Positions 13,895 through 22,144 are shown, counted from the first letter of the stretch. The stretch is 37,380 bases of DNA from an uncultured Oscillospiraceae bacterium (GCA_944385435.1 CALWXG010000022.1:1-37380), one strand, 5' to 3'. The notes: a model not told the origin generated them from the sequence alone. Program-made: numbers and translations.

Positions 13895-14875
13895 TCAACC
13901 CTGTCCTGCATGTTCCCCCGCCTCGGGGAGCAGGGCGCAGGCATTCTCTCCGCAGATCTGCCCCATCAGAGGGCCCTCCGCCGCCTCCAGCTCCTGCTTT
14001 TTCCTCAGAACCACCGCCCCCGGGGTGTAGGGGTAGTCGCTGCCGTACACCAGCCGCTCCCGGGAGGCCACCAGCAGCAGCGACTTCAGCGCCGCCGGCT
14101 GGGCGTCCCCCGCAATGTCAAACCAGAGCCCGTCAAATTCCGCCCTGGCATCCACCGGCTCCATCCGGCCCGAGGCGGACAGCACCTGGGAGATCCCGAT
14201 GAACCGCTGGAGCATATAGGGCAGGAATGAGCCGCAGTGGGGTACCACAAACCGGATGCCGGGAAACCGGGTGATTGTCCGGTGGGCAATCAGATTCAGC
14301 ACCGCCCGGGTGGTGTCCGCCGGGTATTCAAACATCGGCGCAATCCCGCCGGTAATCACATTCACCGGCCGCTCCCGGGCTCTGGCCGGGTGAAGGATCA
14401 CCAGGGCCTTTCGCCGGTCCAGCTCCTCCATCAGTGCGTCCAGCGCGGGATCGCCCAGATAGACGCCCCCCATATTGGTGGCCACCTTCACACCTGCAGC
14501 GCCCAGCTCATCCATGGCCCGGGCCGTCTCCTCCAGCGCCCCGTCCACACAGGGCAGGGGCAGGCTGGCGGCAAACCGGAACCGCCCGGGATGCTCCCGG
14601 CACACCTGTGCCATGGCGTCATTCACCGCCCGGGCCGCGTCCTTCGCCTTTCCGTCATCCCCGCTGTACAGGTGGGGGCTGGAAATGGAGAGTACGCTCA
14701 GGTCAATGCCTGCCTGATCCATCCACGCCAGATGGTCCTCCCCGTTCCAGTCCGGCACGGGAAAGCCGTCCTCTTCCAGGGGATCGATCCCCAGCTTTGC
14801 CATCTCCCGCCGGAAGCTGTCCGGCACCGCGTGGGCGTGGAAATCCACCGTTCTGTTCTGCCTCTCGCCTGCCAT
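13895..14875 (-). CDS. Amidohydrolase family protein (PF04909, ACMSD-like)
   Basis: This is a 326-residue TIM-barrel metal-dependent hydrolase or decarboxylase. The first metal motif DFHAHAVP lies near the N-terminus. VKVATNMGGVYLGDPALDALMEEL and LVILHPARARERPV carry the strand-5 His region. VVPHCGSFLPYML is the strand-6 His, and LVYGSDYPYTPGA the strand-8 Asp. This is the amidohydrolase_2 pattern found in 2-amino-3-carboxymuconate semialdehyde and related decarboxylases; the substrate is not known. The start is the ATG at 14875 with a G-rich site before it. It lies 37 bp downstream of the DUF134-NifX-like gene and is probably co-transcribed from its promoter. Confidence 0.85.
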   Translation of the reverse strand: MAGERQNRTVDFHAHAVPDSFRREMAKLGIDPLEEDGFPVPDWNGEDHLAWMDQAGIDLSVLSISSPHLYSGDDGKAKDAARAVNDAMAQVCREHPGRFRFAASLPLPCVDGALEETARAMDELGAAGVKVATNMGGVYLGDPALDALMEELDRRKALVILHPARARERPVNVITGGIAPMFEYPADTTRAVLNLIAHRTITRFPGIRFVVPHCGSFLPYMLQRFIGISQVLSASGRMEPVDARAEFDGLWFDIAGDAQPAALKSLLLVASRERLVYGSDYPYTPGAVVLRKKQELEAAEGPLMGQICGENACALLPEAGEHAGQG

Positions 14876-14912
14876 GACGGTCCCCCCTGTCCGGTCACCG
14901 GCTGAGTTCCCC

Positions 14913-15713
14913 TCAGCCGCCGCAGCTGCCGCCATTGCCGGGACAGCCGTGCTTGTCCTCTCCGCAGCCTCCGGCGCCATGCCCGCAGCTATGGCCCTCC
15001 TCATGGTCGTGGTGATCACAGTGAACCTCGGGGTTGTAATCCAGGCTGCCCGCCAGCAGCGCGGCCACCGCCTCGTCCGCGCTGCCGCCCACACCGCCGT
15101 ACAGCCGGATACCCGCCTGAGCCAGGGCCACCTGGGCACCGCCGCCGATACCGCCGCAGATCAGGGTATCCACTCCATGGCTGACCAGGAAGCCCGCCAG
15201 CGCGCCGTGGCCGCTGCCTGTGGTGTCCACCACTTCCGAGCGCACAACCCGGCCGTCCTCCACCTCATAGAGCTTCATCTGCCGGGTATGTCCGAAATGC
15301 TGAAATACCATACCGTCTTCATAAGTCACTGCAAGTTTCATGCTGTCTTCTCCTTTCGTTTTCTCCGGCTGTGCCGGTACGGCCGACCACATGCACTGCC
15401 TGCCGCACTCCCGCATCGCTTTTCCTCCGCACACCCGGTAGTTTCCTCCCGCAATGTACAGCTGCTTACCGTTGACCAGACAGTCCGCGATTTTCTTCCG
15501 CGCCCTCTGGCAGATCTCCGTCACTGTGGTTCTGGAGATCCCCATCTGTCCGGCGCACTGTTCATGGGTCTTGCCCTCGTAGTCCACCAGACGGATCGCC
15601 TCGTACTCATCCACGCTCAGCAGGACAAGTTCCCCGTTCTCTCTTCCCCAGGGACCGAACCTGCAGTAATCAGGCTCGGCGCAGATCCGCCTGCACCGGC
15701 TCGGTCGCGCCAT
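14913..15713 (-). CDS. DUF134 / dinitrogenase iron-molybdenum cofactor domain fusion protein
   Basis: This is a 266-residue two-domain protein. Residues 1-105 are a DUF134 domain, a sigma-like helix-turn-helix (LLSVDEYEAIRLVDYEGKTHEQCAGQMGISRTTVTEICQRARKKIAD) with an N-terminal Cys-containing RPSRCRRICAEPDYCRF. Residues about 125-230 are a NifX/NafY-type domain (MKLAVTYEDGMVFQHFGHTRQMKLYEVEDG ... TLICGGIGGGAQVALAQAGIRLYGG). The last 35 residues are extremely His/Cys/Gly-rich (HCDHHDHEEGHSCGHG onward), a probable metal-binding tail. No nitrogenase genes are present, so a metal-responsive regulator or iron-sulfur/molybdenum carrier is more likely. A perfect CGACATATGTCG palindrome overlaps its predicted transcription start, suggesting autoregulation. 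Confidence 0.88.
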   Translation of the reverse strand: MARPSRCRRICAEPDYCRFGPWGRENGELVLLSVDEYEAIRLVDYEGKTHEQCAGQMGISRTTVTEICQRARKKIADCLVNGKQLYIAGGNYRVCGGKAMRECGRQCMWSAVPAQPEKTKGEDSMKLAVTYEDGMVFQHFGHTRQMKLYEVEDGRVVRSEVVDTTGSGHGALAGFLVSHGVDTLICGGIGGGAQVALAQAGIRLYGGVGGSADEAVAALLAGSLDYNPEVHCDHHDHEEGHSCGHGAGGCGEDKHGCPGNGGSCGG

Positions 15714-15738
15714 GGCCGCCCTCCTTTCCAGACGTTAT

Positions 15739-15784
15739 CGACATATGTCGTTTATATTATACTGCCGGCGGCTGGGAATTGCAA
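15739..15784 (-). promoter_or_regulatory. Promoter and palindromic operator of the DUF134 gene
   Basis: On the minus strand TTGCAA (15779-15784) and TATAAT (15756-15761) are separated by 17 bp. The perfect 12-bp palindrome CGACATATGTCG (15739-15750) starts 5 bp after the -10, across the predicted start point. This is a repressor position, and the helix-turn-helix domain encoded just downstream is the obvious candidate. Confidence 0.6.
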
Positions 15785-15847
15785 GTACCCGCCCCGATTT
15801 TCTGTCCTGCCAGACAGAATTTTTACTCTGACTTCCAGAATCTTCCC

Positions 15848-15876
15848 TTGACAAGCCCTGCCTGAAGGCCTATACT
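15848..15876 (+). promoter_or_regulatory. Promoter of the riboflavin operon
   Basis: TTGACA (15848-15853) and TATACT (15871-15876) are separated by 17 bp, about 18 bp before the start of the FMN aptamer. Confidence 0.8.
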
Positions 15877-15894
15877 CTGCTTGACAAGTGAACA

Positions 15895-16010
15895 GATCTT
15901 CAGGGCAGGGTGCGATTCCCTACCGGTGGTGACAGCCCACGAGCCGCAAGGCATGATTCGGTGAAACTCCGAAGCCGACAGTATGACAAGTCTGGATGAA
16001 AGAAGATCAT
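15895..16010 (+). promoter_or_regulatory. FMN riboswitch (RFN element)
   Basis: The conserved RFN core is read directly: ATCTTCAGGGCAGGGTG, then ATTCCCTACCGGTGGT, AGCCCACGAGC, TGATTCGGTGAAACTCCG, AAGCCGACAGT and AGTCTGGATGAAAGAAGAT. The closing P1 helix is AGATCTT/AGAAGAT. It binds FMN and turns down the ribD-ribE-ribBA-ribH operon that follows, here by transcription termination at one or both of the downstream stems. Confidence 0.97.
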
Positions 16011-16047
16011 TGGATGGAAAGCAAGTGTTTTTTGTCCCGGATAGCTG

Positions 16048-16088
16048 CTCTGGTATGTGTGAACGACACATTCCGGAGTTTTTCTTTT
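16048..16088 (+). terminator. First terminator of the FMN riboswitch expression platform
   Basis: CTCTGGtATGTGT (16048-16060) pairs with ACACATtCCGGAG (16066-16078) around GAACG, with one mismatch, followed by tttttctttt. Confidence 0.85.
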
Positions 16089-16116
16089 CTGTGGGTCTCA
16101 TCTTCCCGCCACCGTC

Positions 16117-16156
16117 AGTGCCCTGAACGATACCGTTCCGGGCACTTTTCTTTTTG
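16117..16156 (+). terminator. Second, tandem terminator before ribD
   Basis: AGTGCCCtGAACG (16117-16129) pairs with CGTTCcGGGCACT (16134-16146) around ATAC, with one mismatch, followed by tttctttttg. It ends 3 bp before the ribD Shine-Dalgarno sequence (16159-16164). Confidence 0.75.
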
Positions 16157-16170
16157 CGAGGAGGATGCGC

Positions 16171-17277
16171 ATGACAGACAACGATTACATGTCCCTGGCC
16201 CTGGACCTGGCCCGGCGGGGCATGGGATGGACCGCCCCCAATCCCATGGTGGGAGCCGTGATTGTGAAGGACGGCCAGATCCTGGGGCAGGGGTGGCATG
16301 AGCGCTGCGGGCAACCCCATGCGGAGCGCAACGCCCTGGCCTCCTGCCGCACCCCGCCCCAGGGCGCCACCCTGTATGTCACCCTGGAGCCCTGCTGCCA
16401 TTACGGGCGGCAGCCCCCCTGCACCGATGCCATCCTGGAGTCCGGAATCCGCCGGGTGGTGGTGGGCTCCCCCGATCCAAACCCGCTGGTGGCGGGCAAG
16501 GGCATCCGCATTCTCCGGGAGCACGGCATCCAGGTGACGGAAGGCGTACTGAGGGAGGAGTGCGACAGGCTCAACGAGGTGTTTCTCTATTACATCCAGA
16601 CCGGGCTGCCCTTCGTGGTGATGAAGTATGCCATGACCCTGGATGGAAAGATCGCCGCCTGGACCGGTCGCTCCCAATGGATCACCGGGGAGATTGCCCG
16701 GAACCACGTGCAGCTTCAGCGCCACCGGTACACCGGAATCATGGTGGGAGTGGGCACCGTTCTGGCGGACAATCCGCAGCTCACCTGCCGTCTGCCGGGA
16801 TACAAGAACCCGGTGCGCATCATCTGCGACTCCACCCTGCGCACCCCGCTCTCCGCCCGGGTTGTGACCACGGCCTCCCAGATCCTCACCATCTTCGCCG
16901 CCGGGCAGGACAGGCCTGAAAAGCGCCGGGCCCTGGAGGCTGCCGGCTGTCAGGTGCTGATCCTGGGCGACCGATCCGGACGCGTGGACCTGCCCCGGCT
17001 GATGAAGGTCCTGGGCGCACAGCAGATTGACAGCATCCTGTTAGAGGGGGGCGGCACTCTGAACTGGGCCGCCCTGCACAGTGGAATTGTCCGGAAGGTA
17101 CAGGCCTACATTGCCCCCAAACTGCTGGGCGGCTGGGAGGCCAAAACCCCGGTGGAGGGCCAGGGCGTCTCCGATCCCGCCGACGCGGTCCTCCTGGAGC
17201 ACAGCACTGTCACCCGGCTGGGAGAGGATATTCTGGTGGAAAGCGAGGTGGCTCAGCGTGTTCACCGGCCTTGTTGA
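16171..17277 (+). CDS. ribD: Bifunctional pyrimidine deaminase/reductase RibD
   Basis: This enzyme deaminates and then reduces the pyrimidine intermediate in riboflavin synthesis. The N-terminal zinc deaminase domain has PHAERNAL (HAE) near residue 48 and TLEPCCHYGRQPPCTDAI (PCxxxGxxPPC). The C-terminal reductase domain (PF01872) starts at PFVVMKYAMTLDGKIAAWTGRSQWIT and includes VGVGTVLADNPQLTCR and ILLEGGGTLNWAAL. 368 residues is a normal length. Two ATGs lie close together; 16171 is chosen because AGGAGG (16159-16164) abuts the ATG at 16165 but lies 6 bases from 16171. It is the first gene of the FMN-riboswitch operon, and its end overlaps the GTG start of ribE by 20 bp. Confidence 0.97.
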   Translation: MTDNDYMSLALDLARRGMGWTAPNPMVGAVIVKDGQILGQGWHERCGQPHAERNALASCRTPPQGATLYVTLEPCCHYGRQPPCTDAILESGIRRVVVGSPDPNPLVAGKGIRILREHGIQVTEGVLREECDRLNEVFLYYIQTGLPFVVMKYAMTLDGKIAAWTGRSQWITGEIARNHVQLQRHRYTGIMVGVGTVLADNPQLTCRLPGYKNPVRIICDSTLRTPLSARVVTTASQILTIFAAGQDRPEKRRALEAAGCQVLILGDRSGRVDLPRLMKVLGAQQIDSILLEGGGTLNWAALHSGIVRKVQAYIAPKLLGGWEAKTPVEGQGVSDPADAVLLEHSTVTRLGEDILVESEVAQRVHRPC

Positions 17278-17905
17278 GGAAATCGGCACCGTGGAGCGGA
17301 TTGTCCGGGGCAGGCACTCCGCCGTGCTCACCGTCCGGGCCTCCAAGGTCCTGGCCGGCTCGGAGATCGGAGACAGCATCGCCGTGAACGGCGTATGCCT
17401 GACGGTGGTGGATCTGGACGCCCAGCAGTTCTCCGCCGATGTGATGCACGAGACGCTGAACCGGTCCGCTCTGGCCGGCCTGAAACCGGGCAGCCGGGTG
17501 AATCTGGAGCGGGCCATGCCCGCAGACGGCCGGTTCGGCGGGCACATCGTGGCCGGCCACATTGACGGCGTGGGCACCATCACCGAGATTCGCAGGGATG
17601 ACACCGCCGTCTGGTACACCGTCCAGGCGCCCCCCGCTCTGCTCCGATATGTGGTGGAGAAGGGCTCCATCGCCCTGGACGGCATCAGCCTGACGGTGGC
17701 CGGGACCGGCCCCGGGTGGTTTTCCGTCTCCGTCATCCCCCACACGGCGGCCCAGACCGTCCTGGGTGAGCGCCGGAAGGGCGACGCGGTAAACCTGGAG
17801 ACCGATCTCATCGGAAAGTACGTGGAAAAACTGATGGCTCCCGCCGTTCCCACCGAAACGGCCGCCCCCATCACCAGAGAATTTTTAGCCCGATACGGGT
17901 TTTAG
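17258..17905 (+). CDS. ribE: Riboflavin synthase, alpha subunit
   Basis: This enzyme dismutates two 6,7-dimethyl-8-ribityllumazine molecules into riboflavin. It has 215 residues with the typical duplicated lumazine-binding barrels. The first starts FTGLVEEIGTVERI and holds SIAVNGVCLTVV. The second starts GGHIVAGHIDGVGTI and holds GSIALDGISLTVA. The start is the GTG at 17258 (reads MFTGLVEE), inside the end of ribD. A GAGGTGG site lies 6-7 bases upstream, so translation is coupled. The frame is open further upstream, but those residues match no family member. Confidence 0.95.
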   Translation: MFTGLVEEIGTVERIVRGRHSAVLTVRASKVLAGSEIGDSIAVNGVCLTVVDLDAQQFSADVMHETLNRSALAGLKPGSRVNLERAMPADGRFGGHIVAGHIDGVGTITEIRRDDTAVWYTVQAPPALLRYVVEKGSIALDGISLTVAGTGPGWFSVSVIPHTAAQTVLGERRKGDAVNLETDLIGKYVEKLMAPAVPTETAAPITREFLARYGF

Positions 17906-17917
17906 GAGGCACCTGCA

Positions 17918-19114
17918 ATGAAATTCAACACAGTAGACGAGGCCCTGGAAGCGCTGCGCCGGGGAGAACTGATTCTGGTGACAGACGACCCGGACCGGGA
18001 AAATGAGGGAGACCTGATCTGTGCGGCCCAGTTCGCCACCACCGCCAACGTCAACTTTATGGCCACCCACGGCAAGGGGCTGATTTGCATGCCCATGTCC
18101 GCGCAGTACGTGGAAAAGCTGCGCATTCCCCAGATGGTGCGGCAGAACACAGACAACCACGAAACCGCATTCACCGTGTCCATTGACCACGTGTCCACCA
18201 CCACGGGGATCTCCGCAGCGGAGCGTTCAGTGACGGCCCTGGCCTGTGTGGCGGACGATATCCGGCCGGAGGATTTCCGGCGCCCCGGCCACATGTTCCC
18301 GCTGCTGGCCCGGAAAAACGGCGTGCTGGAACGGGCCGGACACACAGAGGCCACGGTGGATCTGTGCCGCCTGGCCGGACTGAAGGCCTGCGGGCTGTGC
18401 TGCGAGGTAATGCGGGAGGACGGCACCATGATGCGCACGCCCGAGCTGATGGAGCTGGCCAGGACATGGGGCCTGGTCTTTATCACCATCCGGGATCTTC
18501 AGGAATACCGCAAGTGCCACGAAAAGCTGGTAGACCGGGTCGCCGTCACCAAGCTTCCCACCAAATTCGGCAACTTCACCGCCTACGGATATGTCAACCG
18601 CCTCAACGGCGAACACCACGTGGCGCTGGTGAAAGGGGAGATCGGCAACGGCCGGGACGTTCTGTGCCGGGTCCACTCGGAATGCCTCACCGGCGACACC
18701 TTCGGCTCCCTGCGCTGCGACTGCGGCCAGCAGCTGGCCGCCGCCATGACCCAGATCGAACAGGAGGGCCGGGGCATTCTGCTGTATATGCGCCAGGAGG
18801 GCCGGGGCATCGGCCTGATCAACAAGCTGAGGGCCTATGAGCTCCAGGACCAGGGCATGGACACCCTGGAGGCCAATCTGGCCCTGGGCTTCGCCGGAGA
18901 CCAGCGGGAGTACTACATCGGCTCCCAGATCCTGCGGGATCTGGGGGTGCGGAGCATGCGGCTGCTCACCAACAACCCGGACAAGGTCTACCAGCTGTCT
19001 GAGTTCGGCCTGGAGATCACCCGGCGGGTCCCCATCCAGATGGCAGCCACTCCCTATGATCTGTTTTATCTGAAGACAAAACAGGCCCGGATGGGCCACA
19101 TCCTGAATTACTGA
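17918..19114 (+). CDS. ribBA: Bifunctional DHBP synthase / GTP cyclohydrolase II RibBA
   Basis: This protein makes both precursors of riboflavin: 3,4-dihydroxy-2-butanone 4-phosphate from ribulose 5-phosphate, and the pyrimidine from GTP. The N-terminal RibB domain (residues 1-200) carries the acidic loop [16 protein letters not shown], with [14 protein letters not shown] further on. The C-terminal RibA domain carries [21 protein letters not shown], whose three cysteines bind zinc, and [22 protein letters not shown] with the catalytic residues. It ends with [11 protein letters not shown]. 398 residues is full length. AGGAGG precedes the ATG at 17918, 12 bp after ribE. Confidence 0.97.
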   Translation: MKFNTVDEALEALRRGELILVTDDPDRENEGDLICAAQFATTANVNFMATHGKGLICMPMSAQYVEKLRIPQMVRQNTDNHETAFTVSIDHVSTTTGISAAERSVTALACVADDIRPEDFRRPGHMFPLLARKNGVLERAGHTEATVDLCRLAGLKACGLCCEVMREDGTMMRTPELMELARTWGLVFITIRDLQEYRKCHEKLVDRVAVTKLPTKFGNFTAYGYVNRLNGEHHVALVKGEIGNGRDVLCRVHSECLTGDTFGSLRCDCGQQLAAAMTQIEQEGRGILLYMRQEGRGIGLINKLRAYELQDQGMDTLEANLALGFAGDQREYYIGSQILRDLGVRSMRLLTNNPDKVYQLSEFGLEITRRVPIQMAATPYDLFYLKTKQARMGHILNY

Positions 19115-19131
19115 AGAAAGAAGGAGTTTCC

Positions 19132-19599
19132 ATGAAAACACTGGAAGGAAAGCTGGTATCCAGCGGAATCAAAGTCGCCATCGTCGCCTCCCGGTTCAAT
19201 GAGTTCATCACCTCCAAGCTGCTGGAGGGAGCCATGGACGGTCTGCTGCGCCACGACGTGCGGGAGGAGGATGTCCACGTGGCCTGGGTGCCCGGCGCCT
19301 TTGAGATCCCCCTCATCGCCTCCAAGCTGGCCAACAGCGGAAAATATGACGCCGTCATCTGCCTGGGCGCGGTCATCCGGGGCTCCACCAGCCACTACGA
19401 CTACGTCTGCAGCGAGGTCTCCAAGGGCATCGCCTCCGTCTCCCTGAGCAGCGGCATTCCGGTGCTCTTCGGCGTGCTCACCACGGAAAATATCCAGCAG
19501 GCCATTGAACGCGCCGGCACCAAGGCGGGCAACAAGGGCTATGACTGTGCCCTGAGCGCCATCGAGATGGTCAACCTGATCCGGGAGATCGAGAGCTGA
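19132..19599 (+). CDS. ribH: 6,7-dimethyl-8-ribityllumazine synthase
   Basis: This enzyme condenses the RibA/RibD pyrimidine with the RibB butanone phosphate to lumazine and usually forms icosahedral capsids. Full length (155 residues). [20 protein letters not shown] is the N-terminal substrate loop, [15 protein letters not shown] and [20 protein letters not shown] the active-site region with its histidine, and [20 protein letters not shown] the C-terminal motif. GAAGGAG precedes the ATG. It is the last gene of the rib operon and is followed by a strong terminator. Confidence 0.97.
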   Translation: MKTLEGKLVSSGIKVAIVASRFNEFITSKLLEGAMDGLLRHDVREEDVHVAWVPGAFEIPLIASKLANSGKYDAVICLGAVIRGSTSHYDYVCSEVSKGIASVSLSSGIPVLFGVLTTENIQQAIERAGTKAGNKGYDCALSAIEMVNLIREIES

Positions 19600-19671
19600 G
19601 CCTGCGCGCGCCTCCGCCCCAGACCCGGTTGCCCCGTTTTCCGCCCCGGCAACTGCGGTATGCCTTGCCGG

Positions 19672-19721
19672 AACACAGCAGCCCTGCCCGGGAACTCCCG
19701 GGCAGGGCTGCTGTGTTTTCT
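19672..19721. terminator. Terminator of the rib operon
   Basis: An uninterrupted 21-bp stem (AACACAGCAGCCCTGCCCGGG at 19672-19692 with its complement at 19697-19717) is followed by tttc. It lies between ribH and the convergent thiI. Confidence 0.9.
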
Positions 19722-19746
19722 GTTCCCTGCTGCCTTCGCTGCGCGC

Positions 19747-20919
19747 TCACAGCTCCAGCATGACCCGCTCAATGCCGGCCACCGCCTCGGCCACCAGGCC
19801 GTCCACATCCAGCGCCTGCTCCGCCTCCTCCAGATCCGCCAGCTGGGGCCGGGTCTTGGGGTGCTTGGGGGTGAAGACGGTGCAGCAGTCCTCATAGGGG
19901 AGGATGGAGGTCTCAAAGGTGCCGATCTTCCGGGAGATGCGCACAATCTCCTCCTTGTCCATCCCCACCACCGGGCGCAGCACCGGCAGGGTGCACACCG
20001 CGTTGGTGCAGGCCATGGCCTCCAGGGTCTGGCTGGCCACCTGGCCCACCGACTCCCCGGTGACCAGGGCCTGGATGCCGTTTTTCTCCGCCACGGCGCA
20101 GGCGATGCGCATCATGAAGCGCCGCATGAGGATGGTGAACAGTTCCTCCGGGCAGGAGCGGCGCAGCTCCTCCTGGATTCTGGTGAAGGGCACCACGTGG
20201 ACGCAGGTCTTGCCGATGTAGGGCACCAGCAGCCTGGCCAGGTCCAGCACCTTCTCCTTGGCCTCCGGGGAGGTGTAGGGGTAGGAGTAGAAGTGGATCA
20301 TGTCCACGATGACCCCCCGCTTGGCAATCATCCAGGAGGCCACCGGAGAGTCGATGCCCCCGGACAGCAGGCTGAGGGCCCGGCCCCCCATGCCCACAGG
20401 CAGGCCCCCCGCCCCCTCCTCCGGGTCGGCGTGGACGAAGGCCTCGTAGTCCCGCACCTCCACATGGACGGTGAGCTCCGGGCGGTGCACGTCCACCGTC
20501 AGATGGGGAAAGGCATCGTGGAGCTCGCCCCCCACGTACTGAGACAGCTGGATGGAGGTCATGGGGAAACTCTTGTCCGCCCGTTTGGACTCCACCTTGA
20601 AGGACTTGGCGGCACGCAGCTTGTCCCCCAGGTACTCCCTGGCGCAGGCCACAATGGCATCTTTGTCCTTGGGGCAGGCCCGGGCCCGGCTCAGCCCCAC
20701 CACGCCGAAGAGCTTCTCCATGGCCTGCCATGCCCCTTCCAGGTCGCAGTTCTCGTCCTGGGGCTCCACATAGGTGGTGGACTGGCGGGTGTACACCTTG
20801 AAGGAGCCGTACTTCTTCAGCCGGCGCTTGGCGTTGCCCATCATCTTCTCCTCAAAGCCCCGGCGGTTCAGACCCTTGAGCACCATTTCCCCCTGCTTGA
20901 GCAGTATCATTTCTCTCAC
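19747..20919 (-). CDS. thiI: tRNA 4-thiouridine synthase ThiI
   Basis: This enzyme adenylates U8 of tRNA for sulfur transfer to s4U and may also supply sulfur for thiazole synthesis. It has 390 residues: an N-terminal ferredoxin-like region (ILLKQGEMVLKGLNRRGFEEKM), the THUMP domain, and the PP-loop ATPase with LLSGGIDSPVASWMIAKRG and LVTGESVGQVASQTLEAM. PYEDCCTVFTPKHPKTRP contains the conserved late cysteine region. There is no C-terminal rhodanese domain, as in most Firmicutes. The start is a GTG at 20919 with GGAGGG 7 bases upstream; further upstream codons lie beyond a terminator-like hairpin. The usual cysteine desulfurase partner gene is not adjacent. Confidence 0.93.
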   Translation of the reverse strand: MREMILLKQGEMVLKGLNRRGFEEKMMGNAKRRLKKYGSFKVYTRQSTTYVEPQDENCDLEGAWQAMEKLFGVVGLSRARACPKDKDAIVACAREYLGDKLRAAKSFKVESKRADKSFPMTSIQLSQYVGGELHDAFPHLTVDVHRPELTVHVEVRDYEAFVHADPEEGAGGLPVGMGGRALSLLSGGIDSPVASWMIAKRGVIVDMIHFYSYPYTSPEAKEKVLDLARLLVPYIGKTCVHVVPFTRIQEELRRSCPEELFTILMRRFMMRIACAVAEKNGIQALVTGESVGQVASQTLEAMACTNAVCTLPVLRPVVGMDKEEIVRISRKIGTFETSILPYEDCCTVFTPKHPKTRPQLADLEEAEQALDVDGLVAEAVAGIERVMLEL

Positions 20920-20940
20920 AAACGTTCCCTCCGTTACTTC

Positions 20941-20967
20941 AAAAAAGCGCCCAGCCGGGCGCCTTTT
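20941..20967 (-). promoter_or_regulatory. Terminator-like hairpin in the thiI leader
   Basis: GCGCCC/GGGCGC (20947-20952 with 20957-20962) has, on the minus strand, a T6 tract right after it. It lies about 22 bp before the thiI GTG and downstream of the thiI promoter, so it can only act on thiI mRNA. This suggests attenuation. It could alternatively serve plus-strand transcripts reading in from the other side. Confidence 0.45.
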
Positions 20968-21001
20968 CTCTTTCCTGTATTCTGATCGCTCTGTTTCCTG
21001 T

Positions 21002-21030
21002 ATTTTAACCCGCTGGAGGGCCACTGTCAA
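21002..21030 (-). promoter_or_regulatory. Promoter of thiI
   Basis: On the minus strand TTGACA (21025-21030) and TAAAAT (21002-21007) are separated by 17 bp. The leader downstream contains two TTTCCTGTATT copies (plus-strand sense) 22 bp apart, and the hairpin at 20941-20967. Confidence 0.6.
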
Positions 21031-21082
21031 GATGAACAGGTCGGGGCGCTCCGTTTTGTTGAAAAATTTTATATCATATATC

Positions 21083-21111
21083 TTGCAAAATCTTTGCGGT
21101 GGGAGTATACT
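21083..21111 (+). promoter_or_regulatory. Promoter of ATPase/2-oxoacid oxidoreductase operon
   Basis: TTGCAA (21083-21088) and TATACT (21106-21111) are separated by 17 bp, 50 bp before the ATPase start codon. Confidence 0.65.
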
Positions 21112-21160
21112 GTGTTCAGACACGATCCGAAGCACCCGGAACAGGAGGGAAAGCCCAGCC

Positions 21161-21859
21161 ATGGAACGCATCTTCGCTCAACTGGAAGGCAAGAAAAATT
21201 TCATCTTCCTGGGGGAGGCCGGCAGCGGGAAAAGCGAGCTGGCCGTCAACTTCGCCCGGCAGCTGGCCCGGCGGGCAGACCGGGAGGTTCACTTCTTTGA
21301 CCTGGACATGACCAAGCCCCTCTTCCGCTCCCGGGACGCGGCCGCCGATCTGGAGCAGTCCGGCGTCATCGTCCACTTTCAGGAGCAGTTCATGGACGCC
21401 CCCACCCTGGTGGGCGGCGTGACCCCCACCCTGCGGGACCCCAATGTCCTGGCCGTGCTGGATGTGGGCGGGGACTACATCGGCGCCCGGTCCATCGGCG
21501 GCTTCGCCCCCATGCTCAACCGGGAGGACGCCGCAGTCTTCTACCTGATCAATCCCTACCGCCCCTGGAGCGACACCATCGAGCACATCGATGAGACGCT
21601 GGGAAAGATTCTGGGCGTCTCCCACGTGCAGCTCTCCCAGCTCACCCTGGTGAGCAACCCCAACAACGGCCTGGACACCACCCTTCCGGAGATTGTGGAC
21701 GGCCACCGCCGCACGGTGGAATTGGTGGGGGAGTACATTCCCGTGTCCTTCACCTGCGCCAGGGAGGAGCTGGCCCAGGCGGCCGCCGCCGCGCTGGACG
21801 TGCCGGTCTTCCCTCTGCGCCTGACCCTGACTTATCCCTGGCTGATCCGGGAGCGCTGA
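21161..21859 (+). CDS. Uncharacterised P-loop ATP-binding protein
   Basis: This 232-residue cytoplasmic protein is of unknown role. Walker A GEAGSGKSEL lies near residue 18, and FFDLDMTKPLFRSRDAA looks like the switch region of SIMIBI-type (MinD/CobQ-like) NTPases. AVLDVGGDYIGARSIGGF resembles a Walker B/DxxG motif, and LTLVSNPNNGLD is a candidate base-recognition stretch. The ATG at 21161 is preceded by AGGAGGG. It is followed 65 bp later by the oxidoreductase subunit genes with no terminator between, so it is probably co-transcribed. A role in assembly or cofactor loading of that iron-sulfur enzyme is possible but unproven. Confidence 0.75.
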   Translation: MERIFAQLEGKKNFIFLGEAGSGKSELAVNFARQLARRADREVHFFDLDMTKPLFRSRDAAADLEQSGVIVHFQEQFMDAPTLVGGVTPTLRDPNVLAVLDVGGDYIGARSIGGFAPMLNREDAAVFYLINPYRPWSDTIEHIDETLGKILGVSHVQLSQLTLVSNPNNGLDTTLPEIVDGHRRTVELVGEYIPVSFTCAREELAQAAAAALDVPVFPLRLTLTYPWLIRER

Positions 21860-21924
21860 TTTTTGTTGTCCCACCGAATGATTAGGTTCAAATATGGAAT
21901 ACCCGGAGAAAGGAGGGGGTCTCA

Positions 21925-22128
21925 ATGGCAATGATCAAAGTGATCGCGGAGCGGTGCAAGAGCTGCGGCTATTGCGTCAAGTTCTGCCCCAAGCAGGTGC
22001 TGGCTGTGGGAAAGAACGTCAACTCCAAGGGCTACGAGTACATCGAGCCGGTGAATCAGGAGGCGTGTATCGCCTGCTGCATGTGCGCGCGCATCTGTCC
22101 CGACGGCGCCATCGAAGTCTATAAGTAA
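21925..22128 (+). CDS. 2-oxoacid:ferredoxin oxidoreductase, 4Fe-4S ferredoxin (delta) subunit
   Basis: This 67-residue ferredoxin carries two CxxCxxCxxxC motifs (CKSCGYCVKFCP and CIACCMCARICP), binding two 4Fe-4S clusters. It passes electrons from the thiamine-diphosphate site of the complex to external ferredoxin. The second motif has an extra Cys (CIACCMC). AAAGGAGGG precedes the ATG. It is the first subunit gene of the delta-alpha-beta-gamma set, the order seen in clostridial kor/vor operons. Confidence 0.93.
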   Translation: MAMIKVIAERCKSCGYCVKFCPKQVLAVGKNVNSKGYEYIEPVNQEACIACCMCARICPDGAIEVYK

Positions 22129-22144
22129 AAGGAGAGAAACGAAC

